A stretch of 49,942 nt of DNA, from assembly GCA_041676645.1 (NCBI GenBank), contig JBAYRO010000016.1:1-49942 (forward strand), read 5' to 3'. The DNA comes from JAMLIN01 sp041676645. GTDB taxonomy: Bacteria; Pseudomonadota; Gammaproteobacteria; Burkholderiales; Burkholderiaceae_E. The notes beneath the pieces are model-generated. The model had not been told where the DNA came from. It ran no database searches and saw only the letters and a program-made list of their open reading frames with translations. This document shows positions 14,905 to 23,661 of the stretch, one piece after another; position 1 is the stretch's first letter, and each line of letters begins with the position of its first letter. A program made the position numbers and the translations under genes.

Positions 14905-17655
14905 ATGAGCATGCCCGAGAGCGTCCGCAAAGGCGCGCCCACCGAATCCGGTTCGTCCGGCCCGACCGCGGCGCCGCGCCTGCCGCCCGAGTTCACGCGA
15001 AGCGAACTGGCCTCGGTGCGCGCGCGTCGCGCCGCCCTCGGCATTCCCCTGGCGGACACCGACGCCACCGGCCGTGTCGGCCTCGCGATCTCGGGCGGCG
15101 GCATCCGCAGCGCCACCTTCGCGCTCGGCGTGCTGCAGGCGCTGGCGCGCCACCGGCGGCTGCGCCATGTCGACTATCTCTCCACCGTATCGGGCGGCGG
15201 CTACATCGGCGCCTTCCTTGGCAGCCTCTACCTGCCGCCGGAGCTGCGCAATGCCGCCCCGGGCTCCGAGGCAGGCGCCGTGGCGGCAGCGGCTTCCTCG
15301 GCATCGACGATCGCCGCCACCGCCACGCAGGTGGAGGACATCCTCGCCGATGGCGGCTCGCCACCCCTGCGCTGGCTGCGCGAGCATGGTCGCTACATCG
15401 CCCCGCGCGGCGCCGGCGATATCCTGTACGCCATCGCGATCTACCTGCGCAACTGGGTCTCGCTGCACTATGTGCTGGCGGTCACGGTGCTGAGCGTGTT
15501 CCTCGCCGGCAACCTGCTTCGCACATGGCTCGGAAACCATCTGCCGGGCCTGCGCGGGCTCGAAGCCCGGCTCTTCGAGGCCGACGCCGGCCTGTGGTGG
15601 AGCCCCTGGTTCGCATTGCCGCTGGCCGGCCTCGCCCTGCTGCTGGTCCCGCTCGGCTGGGCCTACTGGCTCACGCAGACCCGGCAGGACGCGGGTTTCC
15701 CCCTGCTGCGCAACCCGGCGCTCGTCGCCACGTTCTTCGTGGCGCTTTGCGCGGCCTGGGCGCTGCATCGACTGCCGCCCGCGACGAGTGCGAAGGACAC
15801 CGTCGCGCTCATGGCCGCATGCTGGCTGGTCTACGCACCCGCGGCGGCGACGATCGCCTGGCTTCTCGCACGCCGGGGAGGCGGCGGCGAAGGCATCGCG
15901 CGCAACCGGCTTTCACGCTGGCTCGCCGCGAGCCTCGCGACGGCTCTCCTGCTGGTCGCCTGGGCGCTCGTCGACAGCCTCGGCCAGACCCTGTACCGGC
16001 TGACCCACGCCGGCCATCCCTTCGGGTGGACCACCCTGGTACCGCTCGCCTCGGCCGTCGTCGTCCTGGTGCAGCGCTTCGCGCCGGCGATCGATCGTCT
16101 CGGCGAAGCCGGCACCGGCCTGCGTGTGCCGGCTCTGGCCCTTGCCTCGATGCTGGGCTTCGCGCTCTTCGCGATGCTCCTCGCGGGCTGGTCGGCCGTC
16201 GGGCATGCGCTGCTCTGGGGCGGCAGCTGCATCGACTGCGGCGCCGCACCGGGAGCGCCCCGCACGGGCCTGGCCGCGACGCTGCTTGCCGCGCTGCTCG
16301 TCATCGCCCTGCTCACGGCCCGGACCCTGCCCTTCCTGAACCTGTCGACGCTGGCCCAGTTCTATTCGGCGCGGCTCGCCCGCGCCTATCTCGGGGCGAG
16401 CCATCCGCGGCGCAGCGGCTACCGTGGCGTCGATCGCAGCGACACGACCCCGCGCGATGCCGACGTGACCCAGGCCACGCTCGGCGACGAGATCCGATGG
16501 CACGCCTACCGGCCCGACCTGCATGGTGGCCCGCTGCACTTCATCAACGTCACGATCAACGAGACCGTCATCGGTGCGGCCCAGCTCGCCCAGCGCGACC
16601 GCAAGGGCCTGCCGATGACCGTGGGCCCCTTCGGGCTGAGCGTCGGGCGCCATCGTCATGCGCGCTGGGACGGTTCCGATGCGCGCATCGTTCCCCTGTC
16701 CGGGTCGCCGCATCAAGGCGCCCGCCCGGCGACGCCAGTGGCCGACGCGCGTGCGGTGGAGCCCCTCGGGCTCGGGCAATGGATGGCGATTTCGGGTGCG
16801 GCCTTCAGCACCGGGCTCGGTGCACGTACCCGCATGGGGCTGTCGATGCTGCTGGCCTTGTCCAACGCCCGCCTCGGCTACTGGTGGGACAGCGGCGTCG
16901 GGCCACGCGGGGCGCAGGCCGTCGCCGCCCACCGGCTGTCGGAACGCGCCTCCGCATGGCTTGCCCGCCTCGCGCCGGTACAGGCCTGCCTGGCCGCCGA
17001 GACCCTGGCCCGGTTCCACGGCACGCGTCGCCGTCGCTGGCATCTCTCGGACGGCGGCCATTTCGAGAACACCGGCGTCTACGAGCTGCTGCGCCGACGC
17101 GTGCCCTTCATCATCGCCTGCGACGACGGCCAGGACCAGGACGACACCTTCCGGGACTTCGGCAACCTGGTGCGCAAGGCGCGCATCGACTGGGGCGCCG
17201 AGATCGACTTCCTGTCGACGACCGGGATCACCGAGCTGCTGGGCGCCGGCTCGCCCCTGCTCGCGAGCGTGGGAACCCCGGCGCAGCTGCGACGCGCTGC
17301 CGCGGCGGGAGCGGCAACGTCCGCGGCCCGATCGGGCGGAAGCCGGCATGCCGAGCGCCACGCCACGCTGGCCTGGGTACGCTACGAGGACGATCCCGCC
17401 GCCCGTTCGCTGCTGCTCATCCTGCGGCCCGTGCTGCTGGGCGACGAGCCGCTGGACCTGCAGGAATACGCGGCGTGCGAGCCGGACTTCCCGCAGCAGA
17501 GCACCGCCGACCAGTCCTTCGACGAAGCGCAGTGGGAGAGCTATCGCCGGCTCGGCGAATACATCGCCGACAGGCTGTTCGGCACCGAGGCCCTGCCGGG
17601 CTGCTGGGCGCCACACGCCATGGCGGCGCCGGGCGGCGCCGCTTCCAGCAGGTAG
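14905..17655 (+). CDS. Patatin-like phospholipase with an inserted membrane domain
   Basis: A 916-residue lipid acyl hydrolase. The oxyanion-hole motif SGGGIRS is at residues 63-69, the nucleophile elbow VSGGG has Ser96, and the dyad Asp716 lies in SDGGHFENTG. Between Ser96 and Asp716 are about seven or eight hydrophobic segments (roughly residues 190-480), so the catalytic pair is separated by a membrane region. This suggests an integral inner-membrane enzyme acting on membrane lipids. I chose ATG 14905, with AAGGA seven bases upstream; 14902 and 14911 are alternatives. The 3' end overlaps the convergent cyclase gene by 115 bases. It sits between glpK and glpD, which would use glycerol phosphate released from lipids. 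Confidence 0.85.
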   Translation: MSMPESVRKGAPTESGSSGPTAAPRLPPEFTRSELASVRARRAALGIPLADTDATGRVGLAISGGGIRSATFALGVLQALARHRRLRHVDYLSTVSGGGYIGAFLGSLYLPPELRNAAPGSEAGAVAAAASSASTIAATATQVEDILADGGSPPLRWLREHGRYIAPRGAGDILYAIAIYLRNWVSLHYVLAVTVLSVFLAGNLLRTWLGNHLPGLRGLEARLFEADAGLWWSPWFALPLAGLALLLVPLGWAYWLTQTRQDAGFPLLRNPALVATFFVALCAAWALHRLPPATSAKDTVALMAACWLVYAPAAATIAWLLARRGGGGEGIARNRLSRWLAASLATALLLVAWALVDSLGQTLYRLTHAGHPFGWTTLVPLASAVVVLVQRFAPAIDRLGEAGTGLRVPALALASMLGFALFAMLLAGWSAVGHALLWGGSCIDCGAAPGAPRTGLAATLLAALLVIALLTARTLPFLNLSTLAQFYSARLARAYLGASHPRRSGYRGVDRSDTTPRDADVTQATLGDEIRWHAYRPDLHGGPLHFINVTINETVIGAAQLAQRDRKGLPMTVGPFGLSVGRHRHARWDGSDARIVPLSGSPHQGARPATPVADARAVEPLGLGQWMAISGAAFSTGLGARTRMGLSMLLALSNARLGYWWDSGVGPRGAQAVAAHRLSERASAWLARLAPVQACLAAETLARFHGTRRRRWHLSDGGHFENTGVYELLRRRVPFIIACDDGQDQDDTFRDFGNLVRKARIDWGAEIDFLSTTGITELLGAGSPLLASVGTPAQLRRAAAAGAATSAARSGGSRHAERHATLAWVRYEDDPAARSLLLILRPVLLGDEPLDLQEYAACEPDFPQQSTADQSFDEAQWESYRRLGEYIADRLFGTEALPGCWAPHAMAAPGGAASSR

Positions 17656-18905
17656 GTGCGTACTTCGCCCAGCCCCTTCATCGGTACCGGCGGCAGCTCG
17701 CGGGTCACGAAGCGGTCCCGCAGGCGTCGCCATGCCGCCTCCGAGATATGCACCCCCGAGGGGCTGCCGCTCGACTCGAGCCGGGCGGCGAGATTGACGG
17801 TTTCTCCCCAGCAGTCGAAGGCGGGCCTGCGGGTGCCGATGACTCCCGCGATCACCGGTCCGACATGCAGGCCGATGCGCACATTGAGCGGCAGGCCCGA
17901 TTCGCGCGACACCTCGGCCACGCGCGCCTGCAGCGCCAGTGCGAAACGGGCGGCCCGTTGCGCATGATCGTCGGCCGCCGCGACTTCGGCCACCGCTCCC
18001 TGCCCGCTGGGCGCGATTCCGCAGACCGCCATGTAGGCGTCGCCTATCGTCTTGATCCGCTCTACGCCGTGCGCCGTGGCCAGTCCGTCGAAGTCCGAGA
18101 AGAGCCGGTCGAGCAACTGCACCAGCTCCGCGGCCGGCAGGCGGTTCGACAGCGCCGTGAAACCGACCAGGTCGGCGAAGACGATGCTGACCTCGCCATG
18201 CGCATCGGCGATCGGCGATTCGCCGCGGTGGATCCGATCGACGATCTCGCCGGGCAGCATGCTGTGCAGCAGGTCCTCGATCCGCGCCTTGGCGGCGGTG
18301 ACTTCATTGAACAGCCGGAACTCGCGACGGTTCTCGTTCTCGCGCGTCCAGGCACCGTACAGGCCCAGCACCAGCGCCGCAGTGACCGCGATCGTGCTGG
18401 CGACGGAAAGCCCGGGCTCCGACGGCCCCGCCACCGCGACCACCGTGAGGAAGGCCGCCCAGGCCACCAGCGAGAACACCGCGAAATGCCGGAAGCGCAG
18501 GCGGATGATGAAGATCGTCGACAGCATCAGCAGCACGATGCCCAGGCCGGCGCGGGCCATGCCGGCCTCGATGCGCATGTAGACCAGGGCCAGCATCGTC
18601 GCGACCAGGCAGGCGACCAGGGTCGCCGCGAGTTCGTAGACATCGTCCACCCAGGGGTAGCGCACCGCCCATGCGAACACCAGCATGACCGGCACGATCA
18701 CGAAGAGCCTGAGCACGAGCGTCGTGCGGGCCGCGGCCGGATCGAGCATCCAGTCCGAGACCGCGAAAAGCACGATCAGCATCGCGCCGGCGAGCAGGGC
18801 GATGCCGGTGTGATGGCGAAAGCGCAGGCAATAGAAATTGCGAAACGCCGTTTCCTCGGCCGGATCGTCGAAGCGCAGGCGGATACGGTCGGGGAAGCCG
18901 GCCAT
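17541..18905 (-). CDS. Membrane-bound class III adenylate cyclase
   Basis: A 454-residue protein with about six hydrophobic segments in the first 200 residues, a short linker helix, and a C-terminal class III cyclase domain. Metal-binding Asp residues are in VFADLVGFT and IGDAYMAV. The adenine-selecting Lys (RIKTIGD) and Asp (FDCWGETVN) are both present, so it should make cAMP from ATP. NLAARLES completes the family signature. ATG 18905 gives an N-terminus just before the first membrane span. The last 115 bases overlap the convergent patatin gene. The Crp-like protein encoded at 7926 is a possible downstream receiver, but that link is speculative. Confidence 0.92.
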   Translation of the reverse strand: MAGFPDRIRLRFDDPAEETAFRNFYCLRFRHHTGIALLAGAMLIVLFAVSDWMLDPAAARTTLVLRLFVIVPVMLVFAWAVRYPWVDDVYELAATLVACLVATMLALVYMRIEAGMARAGLGIVLLMLSTIFIIRLRFRHFAVFSLVAWAAFLTVVAVAGPSEPGLSVASTIAVTAALVLGLYGAWTRENENRREFRLFNEVTAAKARIEDLLHSMLPGEIVDRIHRGESPIADAHGEVSIVFADLVGFTALSNRLPAAELVQLLDRLFSDFDGLATAHGVERIKTIGDAYMAVCGIAPSGQGAVAEVAAADDHAQRAARFALALQARVAEVSRESGLPLNVRIGLHVGPVIAGVIGTRRPAFDCWGETVNLAARLESSGSPSGVHISEAAWRRLRDRFVTRELPPVPMKGLGEVRTYLLEAAPPGAAMACGAQQPGRASVPNSLSAMYSPSRR

Positions 18906-19066
18906 CGGGAATCACCATCGACAACTGTCGCCGCGCGGATCTGCGCCCGTACCGGCGGATCGGAGCGAGCATGCTACCTCGCGGCATCGCGATGGTCGAG
19001 ATTGCGCCCGGTCGGCAGCCGCGAATCGCGCTATCCTCGGCCGCCAGAGACCGGGACGACGATGCG

Positions 19067-20707
19067 ATGAATCCTGCCGTGGCCGGCGCGGCAAACGAAA
19101 CCACCGGCGCCGGACTGCGGCAGCCGGACCGGGCCGAACTGCTCGCGCGACTCGCGTCGACGCCCGTCTGGGACATCGCCGTCATCGGCGGCGGGGCCAC
19201 CGGGCTCGGCGTCGCCCTGGATGCCGCCGCCCGCGGCTTCTCGGTGGTCCTGCTCGAGGCCGAGGACTTCGCCAAGGGCACCTCGTCGCGAGCGACCAAG
19301 CTCGTCCACGGCGGCGTGCGCTATCTCGCCCAGGGGGACCTGGGCCTGGTACGCGAAGCCCTTGCCGAGCGCCGCAACCTGCTCGACAACGCTGCCCACC
19401 TCGCCCAGCCGCTGCGCTTCCTCATGCCCGTCTACGGGCCCCGGGGCCGCTGGTTCGACAAGTGGTTCTACGGCGCCGGACTGGTGGCCTACGACCTGCT
19501 GGCCGGCCGGGCCGGCCTGGGCCGGACCCGCTTCCTCGACCGGGATGCCACCGTCGCCGAGATCCCCGGCGTGCGCTCCGACGCCCTGGCCGGGGCGGTC
19601 GCCTACTGGGACGGCATCTTCGACGATGCGCGGCTGGCGCTCGCCCTGGCCAGGACCGCGATCGCCCGAGGCGCCTGCATCCTGAACCATTGCCGGGTCG
19701 ACGGCCTTTCGCGCCGTGGCGGGCGGATCGACGGACTGGATGCGGTCGACACCGAGACCGGCGTGCGCCATCGGCTCGAGGCTCGCTGCATCGTCAACGC
19801 GACCGGCGTCTGGGTCGACGAAGTGCGGCGCATGGACCGGCCCGCGGCCAGGGACATCGTGGTGCCCAGCCAGGGCGTGCACCTCGTGGTGGACCGCTCG
19901 TTCCAGCCGAGCGACCGGGCCATTCTCGTGCCCTCCACCGCGGACGGCCGGGTGCTCTTCGTCGTGCCCTGGATGGGACACACGATCCTCGGCACCACCG
20001 ATACGCCGCGCGAGGACCTCGCCATCGAGCCACGGCCCTTCGAGGAGGAGATCGACTTCATCCTCGCCGAGAGCGCCGGGTACCTGGCCCGCGCGCCGCG
20101 GCGGGCCGATGTCATGTCGATGTGGGTCGGCCTGCGTCCCCTGGTGCGCCCCGCCGACGGCGAGACCGGCAACACCCGAAGCGTATCGCGCGAACATACC
20201 GTCCTGGTCGCCGACAGCGGCCTGGTCACGGTCACCGGCGGCAAGTGGACGACCTACCGGGCGATGGCCGAGGATGTCCTGGCGGAATGCTTCGAAGCGG
20301 GACTGCTGCCGGCCCGGCCGGCGGGCGCCACGGCCGGACTGCGGCTGGCCGGTGCGCCGGCCCCGGGCGCCGGCGCGATACCGATCAGTGCGACGCCGGG
20401 CGCCCACCTGTACGGCCTCGAGGCCGACGAGCTTGCCCGCCTGCCCGGCGCGCAACGCGAACTCGCGCCCGGCCTCACCGAAGCGATGGTCCGCTTCGCG
20501 GTCCGGCATGAATACGCCCGCAGCGTCGAGGACGTCCTGGCGCGGCGCAGCCGGCTGCTCTTCATCGATGCCCGCGCCGCCGCGGCCATCGCGGCAGCGG
20601 TCGGTGCGATCATGCGCGATGAACTCGGCGAGGCCTTCGATGCCGACGCGTCGGCGGACGCTTTCCGTGAGCTGGCTGCGCACTACCTGCCACGGCTTGA
20701 TCCGTAG
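19067..20707 (+). CDS. glpD: Aerobic glycerol-3-phosphate dehydrogenase
   Basis: A 546-residue FAD-dependent enzyme that oxidises sn-glycerol 3-phosphate to dihydroxyacetone phosphate, delivering electrons to the quinone pool at the inner membrane. The Rossmann motif IAVIGGGATGLGVALDAA is followed by the family motif TSSRATKLVHGGVRYL; later come LGTTDTP and the FAD-contacting TVTGGKWTTYRAMAED. The C-terminal helical domain is complete. ATG 19067 lies 30 residues before the FAD motif; an open extension to 18971 is possible. It completes the pathway begun by glpK, although the two genes are separated and on opposite strands. Confidence 0.95.
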   Translation: MNPAVAGAANETTGAGLRQPDRAELLARLASTPVWDIAVIGGGATGLGVALDAAARGFSVVLLEAEDFAKGTSSRATKLVHGGVRYLAQGDLGLVREALAERRNLLDNAAHLAQPLRFLMPVYGPRGRWFDKWFYGAGLVAYDLLAGRAGLGRTRFLDRDATVAEIPGVRSDALAGAVAYWDGIFDDARLALALARTAIARGACILNHCRVDGLSRRGGRIDGLDAVDTETGVRHRLEARCIVNATGVWVDEVRRMDRPAARDIVVPSQGVHLVVDRSFQPSDRAILVPSTADGRVLFVVPWMGHTILGTTDTPREDLAIEPRPFEEEIDFILAESAGYLARAPRRADVMSMWVGLRPLVRPADGETGNTRSVSREHTVLVADSGLVTVTGGKWTTYRAMAEDVLAECFEAGLLPARPAGATAGLRLAGAPAPGAGAIPISATPGAHLYGLEADELARLPGAQRELAPGLTEAMVRFAVRHEYARSVEDVLARRSRLLFIDARAAAAIAAAVGAIMRDELGEAFDADASADAFRELAAHYLPRLDP

Positions 20708-20716
20708 CGGCCGCAG

Positions 20717-20746
20717 TTGACAGCGATCGATCGACTCCAGTATAGC
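20717..20746 (+). promoter_or_regulatory. Promoter of the livG-ACS-livHM operon
   Basis: A perfect -35 TTGACA at 20717-20722 is followed after 18 bases by TATAGC at 20741-20746. It lies in the 199-base gap downstream of glpD, about 160 bases before livG, and is correctly oriented for the seven-gene operon. No copy of the 15-bp element found at 1601 and 3723 is present here, so regulation may differ from the first locus. Confidence 0.6.
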
Positions 20747-20906
20747 TAGCCCAACAACGGTCGGATTCGAAGCTGCCCCAGCGCCGATGGCCTGCGCAGC
20801 GATCGATTCCGGTCTGGAGGAGATGCGGCGCAGCCGGCGCACCCGTGGCGGGTGACGCGCGAGCGCCGTCGGGCAGCTGGTCCATCCGCAGCAGAGGCGC
20901 AAGGCG

Positions 20907-21707
20907 TTGCCATCGAGCGATGTCGGAAAGCAAGGACACATCCTGTCCCTGGAACACGTCAGCCGCTGGTTCGGCGGCGTGCAGGCGCTGGCGGATGTCT
21001 CCATGGGGATCGAGCAGGGCCAGATCTACGGCCTGGTCGGCCCGAACGGCGCCGGCAAGACCACGCTGATCAACGCCATCACCGGCTTCTACCCGCCCCA
21101 GGAAGGCAGGATCACCTTCGAGGGCCAGTCCCTCACCAAAGTCAGTCCGCACCAGGTCGCCCGGCGCGGCATGGCGCGCACCTTCCAGAACGTCGCCCTG
21201 TTCAAGGGCATGAGCGTGCTCGACAACATCCTGCTCGGTCGCCACATCTTCATGCGCCCGAGCGCGATGGCGGCCCTGTTCTACTGGTGGTGGGCCCAGA
21301 AGGAGGAAATCGCCCATCGCCACAAGGTCGAGGAGATCATCGACCTGCTGCAGCTCGAGAGCGTGCGCGACGAACCCGTCGAGGTGATTCCGCTGGGGCT
21401 GCAGAAGCGCGTCGAGCTCGCGCGCGCGCTCGCTGCCGAGCCGCGGATGCTGATCCTCGACGAACCGATGGCGGGCATGAACCAGGAGGAGAAGGAGTAC
21501 ATCGTGCGCTTCATCCTGGACGCGCACGAGACGCTGAACCTGACCATCCTGCTCATCGAGCATCACATGGACGTGGTCACCGGCATCTGCGATCGCGCCC
21601 TGGTGCTCAACAACGGCCGGATGATCGCCGAAGGCCCGGTCCACGAAGCCATCAACCATCCCGACGTGATCACCGCCTACATCGGGGCGCCACGCGATGA
21701 AGCCTGA
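20907..21707 (+). CDS. livG: ABC transporter ATP-binding protein, LivG type
   Basis: A 266-residue ATPase of the HAAT import family. Walker A GPNGAGKT has Lys51 and Walker B is LILDEP. The family segment MAGMNQEEKEYIVRF matches the livG at 638-1489 closely, so the two are paralogues. The only start in this frame that precedes the domain is TTG at 20907. An ATG at 20920 in another frame would encode MSESKDT just before the conserved ILSLEHV, which hints at a different start or a small frameshift. It ends inside the start of the synthetase gene (11-base overlap). Confidence 0.9.
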   Translation: MPSSDVGKQGHILSLEHVSRWFGGVQALADVSMGIEQGQIYGLVGPNGAGKTTLINAITGFYPPQEGRITFEGQSLTKVSPHQVARRGMARTFQNVALFKGMSVLDNILLGRHIFMRPSAMAALFYWWWAQKEEIAHRHKVEEIIDLLQLESVRDEPVEVIPLGLQKRVELARALAAEPRMLILDEPMAGMNQEEKEYIVRFILDAHETLNLTILLIEHHMDVVTGICDRALVLNNGRMIAEGPVHEAINHPDVITAYIGAPRDEA

Positions 21708-23661
21708 GCCGGCCGCCGCGAGCGCCGCCCCCGGCATGCAGGCGGGCGGGGAAAACCTGATTGCCGTGCTGGTCGACAATGCCCGCCAGCATGGCGGCCA
21801 GGTCGCCATGCGCGAGCGCGACCGCGGCATCTGGCAGGAGTACAGCTGGGCGGAGTACCTCGAGCAGGTCACCGCCGCCGCCGCCGGACTGGAAACCCTG
21901 GGGGTCGGCCCCGGCGACAATGTCCTCGTGGTCGGCGACAACCGGCCCGCGCTGTACTTCGGCATGCTCGGCGCGATCATGCTGCGGGCGGTGCCCTCGC
22001 CGGCGTATCCCGACTTCACCCCCGACCAGCTTCTCGGCCAGATCGAGCGCGAAGCGATCCGTTTCGCCATTGCCGAGGACCAGGAACAGGTCGACAAGCT
22101 GCTCGACCTGCGCGAGCGCTACGCCGAATTGCGCGCGATCGTCTACGACGACCCGCGTGGGCTCACCGGCAGGACGCCCGAGGGCGTGCTGGCCTTCGCC
22201 GATCTCGTGGAACGCGGTCGCAAGCGCCTGCGCGAAGAAGCCGGCCTCGAAGCCGACCTGCTGGCCCGACCCCGCGGCGACGATGTCGCCGTGCTGCTGC
22301 ACTCCTCCGGCACCACGGGCGCCCCCAAGGGCATTCCACTGAAGCATCGCCATGTCCTGTTCGCGGTACGCAGCGCGGCGGCGGCCGGCTACTTCAGCGA
22401 GGGCGAGATCCACATGGCCTACATGCCGATCGCCTGGGTGGGGGATTTCATCTTCACGATCGCGGCCGCCCTGGCCCTGCGCTTTTCCGTCAACATCCCC
22501 GAGAGGCAGGAAACCGTCCAGCACGACCTCCGGGAGATCGCGCCGACCGCCTACTTCAACTCGCCGCGAGCCTGGTCGACCATGCTGACCCGGGTGCAGG
22601 TCGGCATCGAGGAGTCGAGCCGGCTCAAGCGCGGGCTCTATGAGCACTTCATGCCGTTCGCCATGAACCTGGAGCGCCAGCGCCTGCAGGGCCGGCAACC
22701 CGGCCTCGGCCAGCGGCTCTGGCGCGGCGTCGGCGAGTTTCTCGTCTACGGCCCGATCAAGGACCAGCTCGGGCTGGCGCGTGCCCGCCAGGCCTACACC
22801 GCCGGCGAAGCCATCGGCGAAGAGGTGTTCCTCTTCTTCCGGGCGCTGGGGCTGAACCTGCGCCAGTTCTACGGCCAGACCGAGAGTTCGGCGCTGTGCG
22901 CCGCGCAGGACTCGGGTACGGTCAAGCTGCACACGGTCGGCGTGGCGTTTCCCGGCATGGAGGTGCGCATCAGCGACACCGGCGAGATCCTCATGCGCGG
23001 CGACAATGTCTTCGATGGCTACTACGACGATCCGCAGGCAAGCGCTGTCGCGCTGCAGGACGGCTGGCTGCACACCGGCGACGCCGGCCACCTCGAGGAC
23101 GACGGCCAGCTGGTCGTGCTCGGGCGGGTGTCCGAGGTGGTCCATACGCGCAACCGGGAGAAGTTCATCCCGACCTACATCGAGAACCGGCTGAAGTTCA
23201 GCCAGTACATCAAGGACGCCTGCGTGCTCGGCGATGCACGAGACTACCTCGCCGTGCTGGTGGCCATCGACTGGGATGCGGTCGGCCACTGGGCGCAGGA
23301 GCGCGGCGTCGCCTATACCTCGTTCGCCGAGCTGTCGCAGCAGCCACCCGTCTACGACCTGATCGAAAGGGTGGTCGCCGACGTCAACACCAAGCTGCCC
23401 GAGGCCACGCGCCTCCGGCGCTTCGTCAACCTGCACAAGGAGTTCGACCCCGACGACGGCGAGGTCACCCGCACGCGCAAGCTGCGCCGCAGTGTCATCG
23501 ACGAACACTACCGCGCCATCATCGATGCAATCTACGACGGCCGGGACGCGATCGAGTTCGAGGCGCAGATCACCTACGAGACCGGCGCATCCGGCGTACT
23601 GAAGCGCCACCTCGCGATCCGCGACGTGGGTGCGGCGCGCGCATCGGAGGCGACAGGATGA
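21697..23661 (+). CDS. AMP-forming long-chain-type acyl-CoA synthetase
   Basis: A 654-residue ANL-superfamily ligase of the long-chain fatty acyl-CoA synthetase branch. The phosphate loop HSSGTTGAPKG is near residues 205-215, YGQTESSALC is the adenine-binding motif, and GWLHTGDAGHLEDDG is the conserved aspartate motif. The hinge reads LGRVSEVVHTRNREKFIP, where the usual KDxI is replaced by SEVV. The gene overlaps livG by 11 bases and its stop overlaps the livH start (ATGA), so it is part of the transporter operon. It presumably traps the imported acid as its CoA ester at the membrane. The substrate may be a fatty or aromatic acid. Confidence 0.92.
   Translation: MKPEPAAASAAPGMQAGGENLIAVLVDNARQHGGQVAMRERDRGIWQEYSWAEYLEQVTAAAAGLETLGVGPGDNVLVVGDNRPALYFGMLGAIMLRAVPSPAYPDFTPDQLLGQIEREAIRFAIAEDQEQVDKLLDLRERYAELRAIVYDDPRGLTGRTPEGVLAFADLVERGRKRLREEAGLEADLLARPRGDDVAVLLHSSGTTGAPKGIPLKHRHVLFAVRSAAAAGYFSEGEIHMAYMPIAWVGDFIFTIAAALALRFSVNIPERQETVQHDLREIAPTAYFNSPRAWSTMLTRVQVGIEESSRLKRGLYEHFMPFAMNLERQRLQGRQPGLGQRLWRGVGEFLVYGPIKDQLGLARARQAYTAGEAIGEEVFLFFRALGLNLRQFYGQTESSALCAAQDSGTVKLHTVGVAFPGMEVRISDTGEILMRGDNVFDGYYDDPQASAVALQDGWLHTGDAGHLEDDGQLVVLGRVSEVVHTRNREKFIPTYIENRLKFSQYIKDACVLGDARDYLAVLVAIDWDAVGHWAQERGVAYTSFAELSQQPPVYDLIERVVADVNTKLPEATRLRRFVNLHKEFDPDDGEVTRTRKLRRSVIDEHYRAIIDAIYDGRDAIEFEAQITYETGASGVLKRHLAIRDVGAARASEATG

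Noticed and set aside
15525..19070. An 1181-codon plus-strand open frame across the patatin and cyclase genes
   Set aside because: It is Arg/Pro/Ala-rich without domains and overlaps two well-supported genes in other frames; a high-GC shadow.
21670..23610. A 646-codon minus-strand open frame opposite the acyl-CoA synthetase
   Set aside because: Asp/Val/Gly/Arg-rich shadow with no domain; the sense gene has all ligase motifs.
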